Origin: Galeopsis tetrahit
Lineage: Eukaryota > Streptophyta > Magnoliopsida > Lamiales > Lamiaceae
Assembly (NCBI GenBank): GCA_963675135.1
Contig: OY776124.1
Coordinates: 22,628,066 to 22,692,065, forward strand
Direction of reading: 5' to 3'
DNA length: 64,000 nt
Below the pieces are notes generated by a model, which saw only the letters and a program-made list of their open reading frames with translations, was not told the origin of the DNA and searched no databases. Shown here in pieces: positions 20,228 to 30,858 of the stretch (position 1 is its first letter; each line of letters begins with the position of its first letter). The position numbers and the translations under genes are program-made.

Positions 20228-21438
20228 AGTCCCTAAACCAGGCCCAATCCCTGATGGCCTCAACAATGAGTGACCTAAAGCCCCAGTGCTTTGATGCTGC
20301 CAAAAAGGGGGAAAGGGAAAGAGCTAGAGCAAAAGGTGCCTTGGTGATTGGGAGTCCAGTGAAAGGGAAGGACAAAGTCCCTGAAGGAAAGGGAAAAGAG
20401 CCAGAAATGCTGAATTTGGAAGATTTGGATGAAGAGGAGCAGTTAGCATTGGCATTGAAGAACTCAATGGCCTCAGCTCAAGAAGAAAGGGCAAGGAAAC
20501 AGCAAAGACCAGGTGGTGAAGTGTCAGGTCTGGACAAAGATGCTGAAGGTGTCCAAACCAGAGGAAAGATCAAGAAGGCCCAAGGAAAGAAGAGACAAAT
20601 TGAGAAATTCACTGACTTTCCTAGCAGCCTTGATCTTCCACCTGAATTCAGAATTGATGAGGATGAGCCTACATTAAAGAAAGCCAAAACTGCTGAAGAG
20701 GACAAATCTTCTGAATCTGGAAAAACTGCTGAAGGTGCCAAATCAACTGAAGAGACTGAAGAGTTATTTGCTGAAGGATTTGGACCTGAGCCCAAGAAAA
20801 AGACAAATATTTTAGCTGATGATCCATCAAAGTTGTTTCATGAAGGGTATGGCAAAGACCCTGGAACACAACAGAAACTGGCCATGATGAGGGCCCATGA
20901 GAAAATTGATCTGATGGAAGAAGCCAACAGAGCAAGAGATGAAAGGAGAGCAAACTTTCAGAAACCAAGAAGGAGAAGAGCAACTTACAGCAAGATGAAG
21001 CCTCAGCTTCTAATCCCAATGGACACCAAATATCCACACTTGGATAAATGGGTGCCAATTCAACTGAATGACACATGGGAAGAAGCCAAAAGGGAGTTTG
21101 TCTATGACTATTATGTCATTGACAGATGGAATGGAGGAGATGCAAACTCTGCCTTCACTGAGTTCATGCTAGAATACTACAGAGAGTTGTATCAACAACT
21201 ACTTGCAGCTGATGACATTGCAAGATTTGAACTCACAGCTCCCAAGCCAATCATATACATGCCTCCAAAGCTTGAAGGATGGATTGATCAAGCAAGAATT
21301 CTGAGGGAATTCACTGAGATCCTTAAGCTGAACAAGATGGTTCTTGGACCTAAGGGAACCAACCAAGAAGCCATGGCACTGAAAAGAAGAGTGTGGGCAC
21401 AGTATGGAATGCTGCCACCTCCTGAGGATGATCTTTGA
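20176..21438 (+). pseudogene. Third ORF, C-terminal part in the shifted frame
   Basis: The frame one base back from the 18431 ORF is open from 20176 to TGA at 21436-21438. It overlaps the upstream stop by about 50 bp and has the same charged composition, so I read it as the continuation of one roughly 1000-codon ORF broken by a single-base change between 20176 and 20227. Its first ATG is at 20224. An acidic EEEQLALALKNS stretch at about 20431-20466 again resembles a ubiquitin-interacting motif. The last third (from about 20990) looks globular, with alternating aromatic and charged residues, and ends in PPPEDDL. No classical slippery heptamer is present, so mutation is likelier than programmed frameshifting. 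Function unknown. Confidence 0.65.
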
Positions 21439-21867
21439 AATGGCTAAGTCTTCTGACCTTACTTGAATGATCAACTATGCTGAAATATGGTCAAGTTTGC
21501 TGATGTGTTAATCTGGTTGCTCTGATCTATTAAAGATTGCTCTGATACAAGCTCTGTGCTCTGATGCTGAAAATATTATTTTTGTCTTGAATTACTAGAA
21601 TGAAATGCTCTGATGTATTTAAGTGTTAAATTTCAACTATCAACATGCCTGTAATGAGTTTTCTTTATGAATGATAGTTGAACTTATTTTGAATCAAGAA
21701 ACACAAATCTCTCTATGCCTATCTTAAAACCTACTTGCAACAAAAACAGTGAATACACTAACACATTATTTTTCAGGAATATTGACCTCAGTCATGTCTT
21801 CTGAAGATACATGTAATAGGTGTAGACAAGTCACTTTTGCTTAAATTGTGTAGGTTTTGGCATCATC
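21439..21867 (+). other. 3' untranslated region before the polypurine tract
   Basis: About 430 bp, AT-rich, with no gene. TGCTCTGAT recurs at about 21518, 21538, 21557 and 21606. The same octamer core lies in the LTR U3 near 10171 and 10306, so the motif is reused on both sides of the 3' LTR boundary. Confidence 0.6.
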
Positions 21868-21880
21868 AAAAAGGGGGAAA
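21868..21880 (+). other. Polypurine tract AAAAAGGGGGAAA
   Basis: Thirteen purines end one base before the 3' LTR. This is the plus-strand primer resistant to RNase H in LTR elements. It contains G5. Confidence 0.93.
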
Positions 21881-21881
21881 T

Positions 21882-23738
21882 TGTTGGGAATAAAATGAGC
21901 TATGTTTTGATTGAATACCAAAACCCCCTGAGACATGCCTAAGTCAATATAAATATGTTCTAAGAATGTTAGAACATATAGATTATAGGCTAGATGAGAA
22001 GCTGAAATGTTAGGCAGCTCTTAGACAATTAGATGCACAATTTGAGGGGGAACCTATGCTTTGAAGATGATCAAGATCAAGTCCCCTCAAGGCTCAAAAT
22101 CTGGAACAATCACTTAAGAGCAAGGACACTCTATGAAATCTAAGATGTTCTTATCAGGAGAGCTGTCCAGAGAGAATATTCATATGCTCTGATCAGGAGA
22201 ATTGTCCAAAGAAGATAGCCATATGCAAGAACAAGCTTGCCTAGCTCAAGAGGACAAAGTTACTCAAAGGTTTTGATCAGGAGAGTTGTCCAGAGAAGCC
22301 AACTCTATGCATAAAGTGCTCTGATGCAAAAAGATTAAATACACTGATCAGGAGAGTTGTCCAGAGAAGTTGTCTCGGCTAAATTGACCAAGATCAAGTG
22401 CTCTGAAAGCCTAAGATCAACTATGCTGAAGAGATTGAGACAACTAGTCCCTAAAGGTCCTCAAAGGAATGAGTTAAGACCATACTCAAGAGAAATAAAG
22501 GGAAAGAGCCAAGTCATCTGAAGAAGAGCAAGCCAACCATGCTGAAAAGCAAAACTGCTGATAAGTGATAAGGAGAGTTGTCCAGATGATAAGGAATGTT
22601 GTCCTATCATTGGATCAACCTTCAGAAGCCATGTCCAAGTCCTAACAAGAAGTCAAACATTGGGAAAAGTGCTGCAGAATGAAGACAAAACTGTTACAGC
22701 CGTTTATTACCCAAATGAGGACATGTCACTATCAAGAATCTGTCTTCCAGCTTGAAGAACTCAAGGAAGACATTTATAGCAATTTGGGGCTGCCTCTCCA
22801 ACGGGCAAATCCTCCATTTTGTCTATAAATACAGAAGTGTGAAGACCATTTGAAAGCACCTCAACCAGCACCTCAACACAATCCAACTAAGCTCAAAGTT
22901 CTTACAAGCTAGAGTGCTTTCAAAGCTTTCAAAGACTATCTTAGTCTTCAAACACTTCTTCTAAGCTGAACCCAATTGTATAATCATACACAAGCTTAGA
23001 GAGATATCCTATCCTTATACACTGATCTTCATTGTAAAGGATATCTCATTAGTTGGAACCTTACTTCAACCCTTATATCTTTCAAGAGTGAAAGTGAGAA
23101 GGTTGTAGTAGTAGAAGTGGTAGGAACTGACTGTTGAGAGAAGAACAGTTCAGTTCTGAGTTGAGAAGAGGGTACTAGGACTCTAGACATCCTAGGGATC
23201 AATTCACCAAGGAGTGGTGTTCTTGATCAAGTGCACCTTGGCACTATAAAACAAGTTAATTCCAAGAGTGAAGGAATTATCCTGTTAAATCAGGGAAAGT
23301 GGATGTAGGAGCTTGAGTCTCTGAACCACTATAAACTCTTGTGTTGATTTACTTTACAAGTACTTACATTCATTCAACACTGCACACTAAACTGATCTTT
23401 CAAAGATACATACTCAAAGACTGTGCAAAACTGATTTGGACAAGTTCCCTGAAGCTAAACTGAACTGTGTTGCATTGACTAAGTGATTTCAGAAATTAAA
23501 GGAGTCTAAACTTAAAGGGCCAACCACTATTCCGCACATATAACTCCCCTAGATAGTTATTCAACTAAGTACTCAATAGTACTTAGTGGATTGATTATCT
23601 TAGAAGAGTTAATCATCTTCAGCAGAGTTGTCCAAGACAACCTTGCTGAGTTCTGGTTTGATCTAGTTGGAAAGAATTTGCATACAAGTGTATTCCCCCC
23701 CCCCATACACTTGTTATCTACTCCTTTCAGGACCAACA
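21882..23738 (+). repeat. 3' LTR (1857 bp)
   Basis: Same length as the 5' LTR at a constant offset of 12,014 bp, with five substitutions and no indels. It carries the same U3 boxes, TATA box, stem-loops and ten-C loop, and ends CCAACA followed by ATTAC. As a promoter it could read outward into the satellite to the right. Confidence 0.97.
22824..22831 (+). promoter_or_regulatory. TATA box of the 3' LTR
   Basis: TATAAATA, identical in context to 10810-10817. Transcripts starting here would cross the rest of the LTR and enter the satellite array. Confidence 0.6.
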
Positions 23739-23743
23739 ATTAC
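23739..23743. repeat. Target-site duplication, right copy (ATTAC)
   Basis: ATTAC directly after the terminal CA of the 3' LTR; it matches 9863-9867. The monomer resumes at 23744 with CAATTCACATTGG. Confidence 0.95.
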
Positions 23744-23817
23744 CAATTCACATTGGTTCTAGGGTTGTTGTTTTCTATAACTCGTTTATAGTGTCATTTA
23801 ACCTCAAAACTACCAAG

Positions 23818-26800
23818 ATGAAGTGTTTTGTATGATTGCTTGGTGACCAAGAAAACTTTATGTTTTCTTTATTTTGCGGAAAATCACATTCGTTAGTGCT
23901 AAAAAATCTATAGTTTATCCCACTATAATGTGGAAGTGCACTTTCTCCGATTCACTCATCCTCTCTTTTTGAAAAGTTTCACTAATTGAAAAAGAGTTAA
24001 CCATTACCAATTCACATTGGTTCTAGGTTTGTTGTTTTCTATAATAGTGCCATTTAACCTCTAAAATACCAAAATGAAGTGTTTTGTAGGATTGCTTGGT
24101 GACCAAGCAAACTTTATGTTTTCTTTATTTTGCGAAAAATCGCATTCGTCAGTGCTCAAAAACTCTATAGTTTAACCCACTATAATGTGGAAGTGCACTT
24201 TCATCGATTCACTCATTCTCTGTTTTTGAAAAGTTTCACTAAGTTCAAAAGAGTTAACCATTACCAATTCACATTGGTTCTAGGGTTGTTGTTTTCTATA
24301 ACTCGTTTATAGTGCCATTTAACCTCTAATATACCAAAATGAAGTGTTTTGTAGGATTGCTTGGTGACCAAGCAAACTTTATGTTTTCTTTATTTTGCGA
24401 AAAATCGCATTCGTCAGTGCTCAAAAACTCTATAGTTTAACCCACTATAATGTGGAAGTGCACTTTCATCGATTCACTCATTCTCTGTTTTTGAAAAGTT
24501 TCACTAAGTTCAAAAGAGTTAACCATTACCAATTCGCATTGGTTCTAGGGTTGTTGTTTTCTATAACTCGGTTATAGTGCCATTTAACCTCTAATATACC
24601 AAAATGAAGTGTTTTGTAGGATTGCTTGGTGACCAAGCAAACTTTATGTTTTCTTTATTTTGCGGAAAATCACATTCGTTAGTGCTCAAAAACTCTATAG
24701 TTTTATCCTACTATAATGTGGACGTGCACTTTCTCCGATTCACTCATCCTCTCTTTTTGAAAAGTTTCACTTATTGCAAAAGAGTTAACCATTACCAATT
24801 CACATTGGTTCTAGGGTTGTTGTTTTCTATAATAGTGCCATTTAACCTCTAAAATACCAAAATGAAGTGTTTTGTAGGATTGCTTGGTGACCAAGCAAAC
24901 TTTATGTTTTCTTTATTTTGCGAAAAATCGCATTCGTCAGTGCTCAAAAACTCTATAGTTTAACCCACTATAATGTGGAAGTGCACTTTCATCGATTCAC
25001 TCATTCTCTGTTTTTGAAAAGTTTCACTAAGTTCAAAAGAGTTAACCATTACCAATTCGCATTGGTTCTAGGGTTGTTGTTTTCTATAACTCGGTTATAG
25101 TGCCATTTAACCTCTAATATACCAAAATGAAGTTTTTTGTAGGATTGCTTGGTGACCAAGCAAACTTTATATTTTCTTTATTTTGCGAAAAATCACATTC
25201 GTTAGTGCTAAAAAACTCTATAGTTTTATCCCACTATAATGTGGACGTGCACTTTCTCCGATTCACTCAGCCTCTCTTTTTGAAAAGTTTCACTTATTGC
25301 AAAAGAGTTAACCATTAACAATTCACATTGGTTCTAGGGTTGTTGTTTTCTATAATAGTGCCATTTAACCTCTAAAATACCAAAATGAAGTGTTTTGTAG
25401 GATTTCTTGGTGACCAAGCAAACTTTATGTTTTCTTTATTTTGCGGAAAATCACATTCGTTAGTCCTCAAAAACTCTAGTTTATCCCACTATAATGTGGA
25501 AGTGCACTTTCTCCGATTCACTCATCCTCTCTTTTTGAAAAGTTTCACTAATTGCAAAAGAGTTAATCATTACCAATTCACATTGGTTCTAGGGTTGTTG
25601 TTTTCTATAACTCGTTTATAATGTCATTTAACCTCAAAACTACCAAGATGAAGTGTTTTGTATGATTACTTGGTGACCAAGAAAACTTTATGTTTTCTTT
25701 ATTTTGCGGAAAATCATATTCGTTAGTGCTAAAAAATCTATAGTTTATCCCACTATAATGTGGAAGTGCACTTTCTCCGATTCACTCATCCTCTCTTTTT
25801 GAAAAGTTTCACTAATTGCAAAAGAGTTAACCATTACCAATTCACATTGGTTCTAGGGTTGTTGTTTTCTATAATAGTGCCATTTAACCTCTAAAATACC
25901 AAAATGAAGTGTTTTGTAGGATTGCTTGGTGACCAAGCAAACTTTATGTTTTCTTTATTTTGCGAAAAATCGCATTAGTCAGTGCTCAAAAACTCTATAG
26001 TTTAACCCACTATAATGTGGAAGTGCACTTTCATCGATTCACTCATTCTCTGTTTTTGAAAAGTTTCACTAAGTTCAAAAGAGTTAACCATTACCAATTC
26101 ACATTGGTTCTAGGGTTGTTGTTTTCTATAACTCGTTTATAGTGCCATTTAACCTCTAATATACCAAAATGAAGTGTTTTGTAGGATTGCTTGGTGACCA
26201 AGCAAACTTTATGTTTTCTTTATTTTGCGGAAAATCACATTCGTTAGTGCTCAAAAACTCTATAGTTTTATCCTACTATAATGTGGACGTGCACTTTCTC
26301 CGATTCACTCATCCTCTCTTTTTGAAAAGTTTCACTTATTGCAAAAGAGTTAACCATTACCAATTCACATTGGTTCTAGGGTTGTTGTTTTCTATAATAG
26401 TGCCATTTAACCTCTAAAATACCAAAATGAAGTGTTTTGTAGGATTGCTTGGTGATCAAGCAAACTTTATGTTTTCTTTATTTTGCGAAAAATCGCATTC
26501 GTCAGTGCTCAAAAACTCTATAGTTTAACCCACTATAATGTGGAAGTGCACTTTCATCGATTCACTCATTCTCTGTTTTTGAAAAGTTTCACTAAGTTCA
26601 AAAGAGTTAACCATTACCAATTCACATTGGTTCTAGGGTTGTTGTTTTCTATAACTCGGTTATAATGCCATATAACCTCTAATATACCAAAATGAAGTGT
26701 TTTGTAGGATTGCTTGGTGACCAAGCAAACTTTATGTTTTCTTTATTTTGCGGAAAATCATATTCGTTAGTGCTAAAAAATCTATAGTTTATCCCACTAT

Positions 26801-28860
26801 AATGTGGAAGTGCACTTTCTCCGATTCACTCATCCTCTCTTTTTGAAAAGTTTCACTAATTGCAAAAGAGTTAACCATTACCAATTCACATTGGTTCTAG
26901 GGTTGTTGTTTTCTATAATAGTGCCATTTAACCTCTAAAATACCAAAATGAAGTGTTTTGTAGGATTGCTTGGTGACCAAGCAAACTTTATGTTTTCTTT
27001 ATTTTGCGAAAAATCGCATTCGTCAGTGCTCAAAAACTCTATAGTTTAACCCACTATAATGTGGAAGTGCACTTTCATCGATTCACTCATTCTCTGTTTT
27101 TGAAAAGTTTCACTAAGTTCAAAAGAGTTAACCATTACCAATTCACATTGGTTCTAGGGTTGTTGTTTTCTATAACTCGTTTATAGTGCCATTTAATCTC
27201 TAATATACCAAAATGAAGTGTTTTGTAGGATTGCTTGGTGACCAAGCAAACTTTATGTTTTCTTTATTTTGCGGAAAATCACATTCGTTAGTGCTCAAAA
27301 ACTCTATAGTTTTATCCTACTATAATGTGGACGTGCACTTTCTCCGATTCACTCATCCTCTCTTTTTGAAAAGTTTCACTTATTGCAAAAGAGTTAACCA
27401 TTACCAATTCACATTGGTTCTAGGGTTGTTGTTTTCTATAATAGTGCCATTTAACCTCTAAAATACCAAAATGAAGTGTTTTGTAGGATTGCTTGGTGAC
27501 CAAGCAAACTTTATGTTTTCTTTATTTTGCGAAAAATCGCATTCGTCAGTGCTCAAAAACTCTATAGTTTAACCCACTATAATGTGGAAGTGCACTTTCA
27601 TCGATTCACTCATTCTCTGTTTTTGAAAAGTTTCACTAAGTTCAAAAGAGTTAACCATTACCAATTCACATTGGTTCTAGGGTTGTTGTTTTCTATAACT
27701 CGGTTATAGTGCCATTTAACCTCTAATATACCAAAATGAAGTGTTTTGTAGGATTGCTTGGTGACCAAGCAAACTTTATGTTTTCTTTATTTTGCGAAAA
27801 ATCACATTCGTTAGTGCTCAAAAACTCTATAGTTTTATCCCACTATAATGTGGACGTGCACTTTCTCCGATTCACTCATCCTCTCTTTTTGAAAAGTTTC
27901 ACTAATTGCAAAAGAGTTAACCATTACCAATTCACATTGGTTCTAGGGTTGTTGTTTTCTATAATAGTGCCATTTAACCTCTAAAATACCAAAATGAAGT
28001 GTTTTGTAGGATTGCTTGGTGACCAAGCAAACTTTATGTTTTCTTTATTTTGCGGAAAATCACATTCGTTAGTGGTAAAAAAATCTATAGTTTATCCCAC
28101 TATAATGTGGAAGTGCACTTTCTCCGATTCACTCATTCTCTGTTTTTGAAAAGTTTCACTAATTGCAAAAGAGTTAACCATTACCAATTCACATTGGTTC
28201 TAGGGTTGTTGTTTTCTATAATAGTGTCATTTAACCTCTAAAATACCAAAATGAAGTGTTTTGTAGGATTGCTTGGTGACCAAGCAAACTTTATGTATTC
28301 TTTATTTTGCGGAAAATCACATTCGTTAGTGCTCAAAAACTCTATAGTTTTATCCCACTATAATGTGGAAGTGCACTTTCTCCGATTCACTCATCCTCTC
28401 TTTTTGAAAAGTTTCACTAATTGCAAAAGAGTTAACCATTACCAATTCACATTGGTTCTAGGGTTGTTGTTTTCTATAATAGTGTCATTTAACCTCTAAA
28501 ATACCAAAATGAAGTGTTTTGTAGGATTGCTTGGTGACCAAGCAAACTTTATGTTTTCTTTATTTTGCGGAAAATCGCATTCGTTAGTGCTAAAAAACTC
28601 TATAGTTTATCCCACTATAATGTGGAAGTGCACTTTCTTCGATTCATACATTCTCTCTTTTTGAAAAGTTTCACTAATTGCAAAAGAGTTAACCATTACC
28701 AATTCACATTGGTTCTAGGGTTGTTGTTTTCTATAACTCGTTTATAGTGCCATTTAACCTCTAATATACCAAAATGAAGTGTTTTGTAGGATTGCTTGGT
28801 GACCAAGCAAACTTTATGTTTTCTTTATTTTGCGGAAAATCACATTCGTTAGTGCTCAAA
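23818..28860 (+). repeat. Segment paralogous to 4463-9500 in the left flank
   Basis: Monomer starts correspond at offset 19,355 (4463 to 23818, 4719 to 24074), then 19,620 (4984 to 24604, 5507 to 25127), then 19,357 (6028 to 25385, 6812 to 26169), then 19,355 (7858 to 27213, 8381 to 27736, 8896 to 28251, 9419 to 28774). The shifts mean that the right copy has one extra monomer (24339) and lacks the one at 5765. A marker shared by both is the pair AAGTTTTTTGTAGG plus CTCAGCCTCT (5507 and 25127). Confidence 0.8.
25904..27989 (+). repeat. Higher-order repeat: 4-monomer unit of 1044 bp, two tandem copies
   Basis: Monomers at 25904, 26169 and 26427 recur at 26948, 27213 and 27471 (offset 1044). 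Shared ATATTCGTTAGTGCTAAAAAATC occurs in the monomers just before each copy. Outer limits are approximate. Confidence 0.7.
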
Positions 28861-30590
28861 AACTCTATAGTTTTATCCCACTATAATGTGGAAGTGCACT
28901 TTCTCCGATTCACTCATTCTCTGTTTTTGAAAAGTTTCACTAAGTTCAAAAGAGTTAACCATTACCAATTCGCATTGGTTCTAGGGTTGTTGTTTTCTAT
29001 AACTCGGTTATAGTGCCATTTAACCTCTAATATACCAAAATGAAGTGTTTTGTAGGATTGCTTGGTGACCAAGCAAACTTTATGTTTTCTTTATTTTGCG
29101 GAAAATCACATTCGTTAGTGCTCAAAAACTCTATAGTTTTATCCTACTATAATGTGGACGTGCACTTTCTCCGATTCACTCATCCTCTCTTTTTGAAAAG
29201 TTTCACTTATTGCAAAAGAGTTAACCATTACCAATTCACATTGGTTCTAGGGTTGTTGTTTTCTATAATAGTGCCATTTAACCTCTAAAATACCAAAATG
29301 AAGTGTTTTGTAGGATTGCTTGGTGACCAAGCAAACTTTATGTTTTCTTTATTTTGCGAAAAATCGCATTCGTCAGTGCTCAAAAACTCTATAGTTTAAC
29401 CCACTATAATGTGGAAGTGCACTTTCATCGATTCACTCATTCTCTGTTTTTGAAAAGTTTCACTAAGTTCAAAAGAGTTAACCATTACCAATTCCCATTG
29501 GTTCTAGGGTTGTTGTTTTCTATAACTCGGTTATAGTGCCATTTAACCTCTAATATACCAAAATGAAGTGTTTTGTAGGATTGCTTGGTGACCAAGCAAA
29601 CTTTATGTTTTCTTTATTTTGCGAAAAATCACATTCGTTAGTGCTCAAAAACTCTATAGTTTTATCCCACTATAATGTGGACGTGCACTTTCTCCGATTC
29701 ACTCATCCTCTCTTTTTGAAAAGTTTCACTAATTGCAAAAGAGTTAACCATTACCAATTCACATTGGTTCTAGGGTTGTTGTTTTCTATAATAGTGCCAT
29801 TTAACCTCTAAAATACCAAAATGAAGTGTTTTGTAGGATTGCTTGGTGACCAAGCAAACTTTATGTCTTCTTTATTTTGCGGAAAATCACATTCGTTAGT
29901 GGTAAAAAAATCTATAGTTTATCCCACTATAATGTGGAAGTGCACTTTCTCCGATTCACTCATTCTCTGTTTTTGAAAAGTTTCACTAATTGCAAAAGAA
30001 TTAAGCATTACCAATTCACATTGGTTCTAGGGTTGTTGTTTTCTATAATAGTGTCATTTAACCTCTAAAATACCAAAATGAAGTGTTTTGTAGGATTGCT
30101 TGGTGACCAAGCAAACTTTTTGTTTTCTTTATTTTGCGGAAAATCACATTCGTTAGTGCTCAAAAACTCTATAGTTTTATCCCACTATAATGTGGAAGTG
30201 CACTTTCTCCGATTCACTCATCCTCTCTTTTTGAAAAGTTTCACTAATTGCAAAAGAGTTAACAATTACCAATTCACATTGGTTCTAGGGTTGTTGTTTT
30301 CTATAATAGTGTCATTTAACCTCTAAAATACCAAAATGAAGTGTTTTGTAGGATTGCTTGGTGACCAAGCAAACTTTATGTTTTCTTTATTTTGCGGAAA
30401 ATCGCATTCGTTAGTGCTAAAAAACTCTATAGTTTATCCCACTATAATGTGGAAGTGCACTTTCTCCGATTCATACATTCTCTCTTTTTGAAAAGTTTCA
30501 CTAATTGCAAAAGAGTTAACCATTACCAATTCACATTGGCTCTAGGGTTGTTGTTTTCTATAACTCGTTTATAGTGTCATTTAACCTCTA
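27213..30590 (+). repeat. Higher-order repeat: 7-monomer unit of 1827 bp, about 1.9 copies
   Basis: Starts 27213, 27471, 27736, 27994, 28251 and 28509 recur at 29040, 29298, 29563, 29821, 30078 and 30336. Both copies contain the GTGGTAAAAAAATC monomer. The unit differs in monomer content from the 1828-bp unit of the left flank. The monomer at 28774 is a chimera at the junction between copies. Confidence 0.8.
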
Positions 30591-30858
30591 AAATACCAAA
30601 ATGAAGTGTTTTGTAGGATTGCTTGGTGACCAAGCAAACTTTATGTTTTCTTTATTTTGCGGAAAATCACATTCGTTAGTGCTAAAAAAGCTCCATAGTT
30701 TATCCCACTATAATGTGGACGTGCACTTTCTCCGATTCACTCATCCTCTCTTTTTGAAAAGTTTCACTAATTGCAAAAGAGTTAACCATTACCAATTCAC
30801 ATTGGTTCTAGGGTTGTTGTTTTCTCTAATAGTGTCATTTAACCTCTAAAATACCAAA

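Larger units (their letters stand above)
9868..23738 (+). mobile_element. Complete Ty1/copia LTR retrotransposon, Sirevirus/Maximus type, 13,871 bp
   Basis: The element has matching 1857-bp LTRs ending TG...CA, a 5-bp target duplication, a tRNA-Met-type primer site, a polypurine tract, and genes in the order gag, protease, integrase, reverse transcriptase, RNase H, which is the copia order. A further large sense ORF follows pol. The great length, the long coiled-coil Gag and the extra 3' ORF are features of the plant Sirevirus (SIRE1/Maximus/Opie) lineage. The LTRs differ at five sites by my comparison, about 0.27%. Under an assumed rate of 1.3e-8 per site per year, insertion was roughly 0.1 million years ago. 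gag and pol are open, so the element may be autonomous, but the third ORF is frameshifted. Confidence 0.97.

Noticed and set aside
18431..21438. Calling the third ORF a true envelope glycoprotein
   Set aside because: No signal peptide, transmembrane segment or fusion-peptide-like region is visible; only its position matches the env-like gene of Sireviruses.
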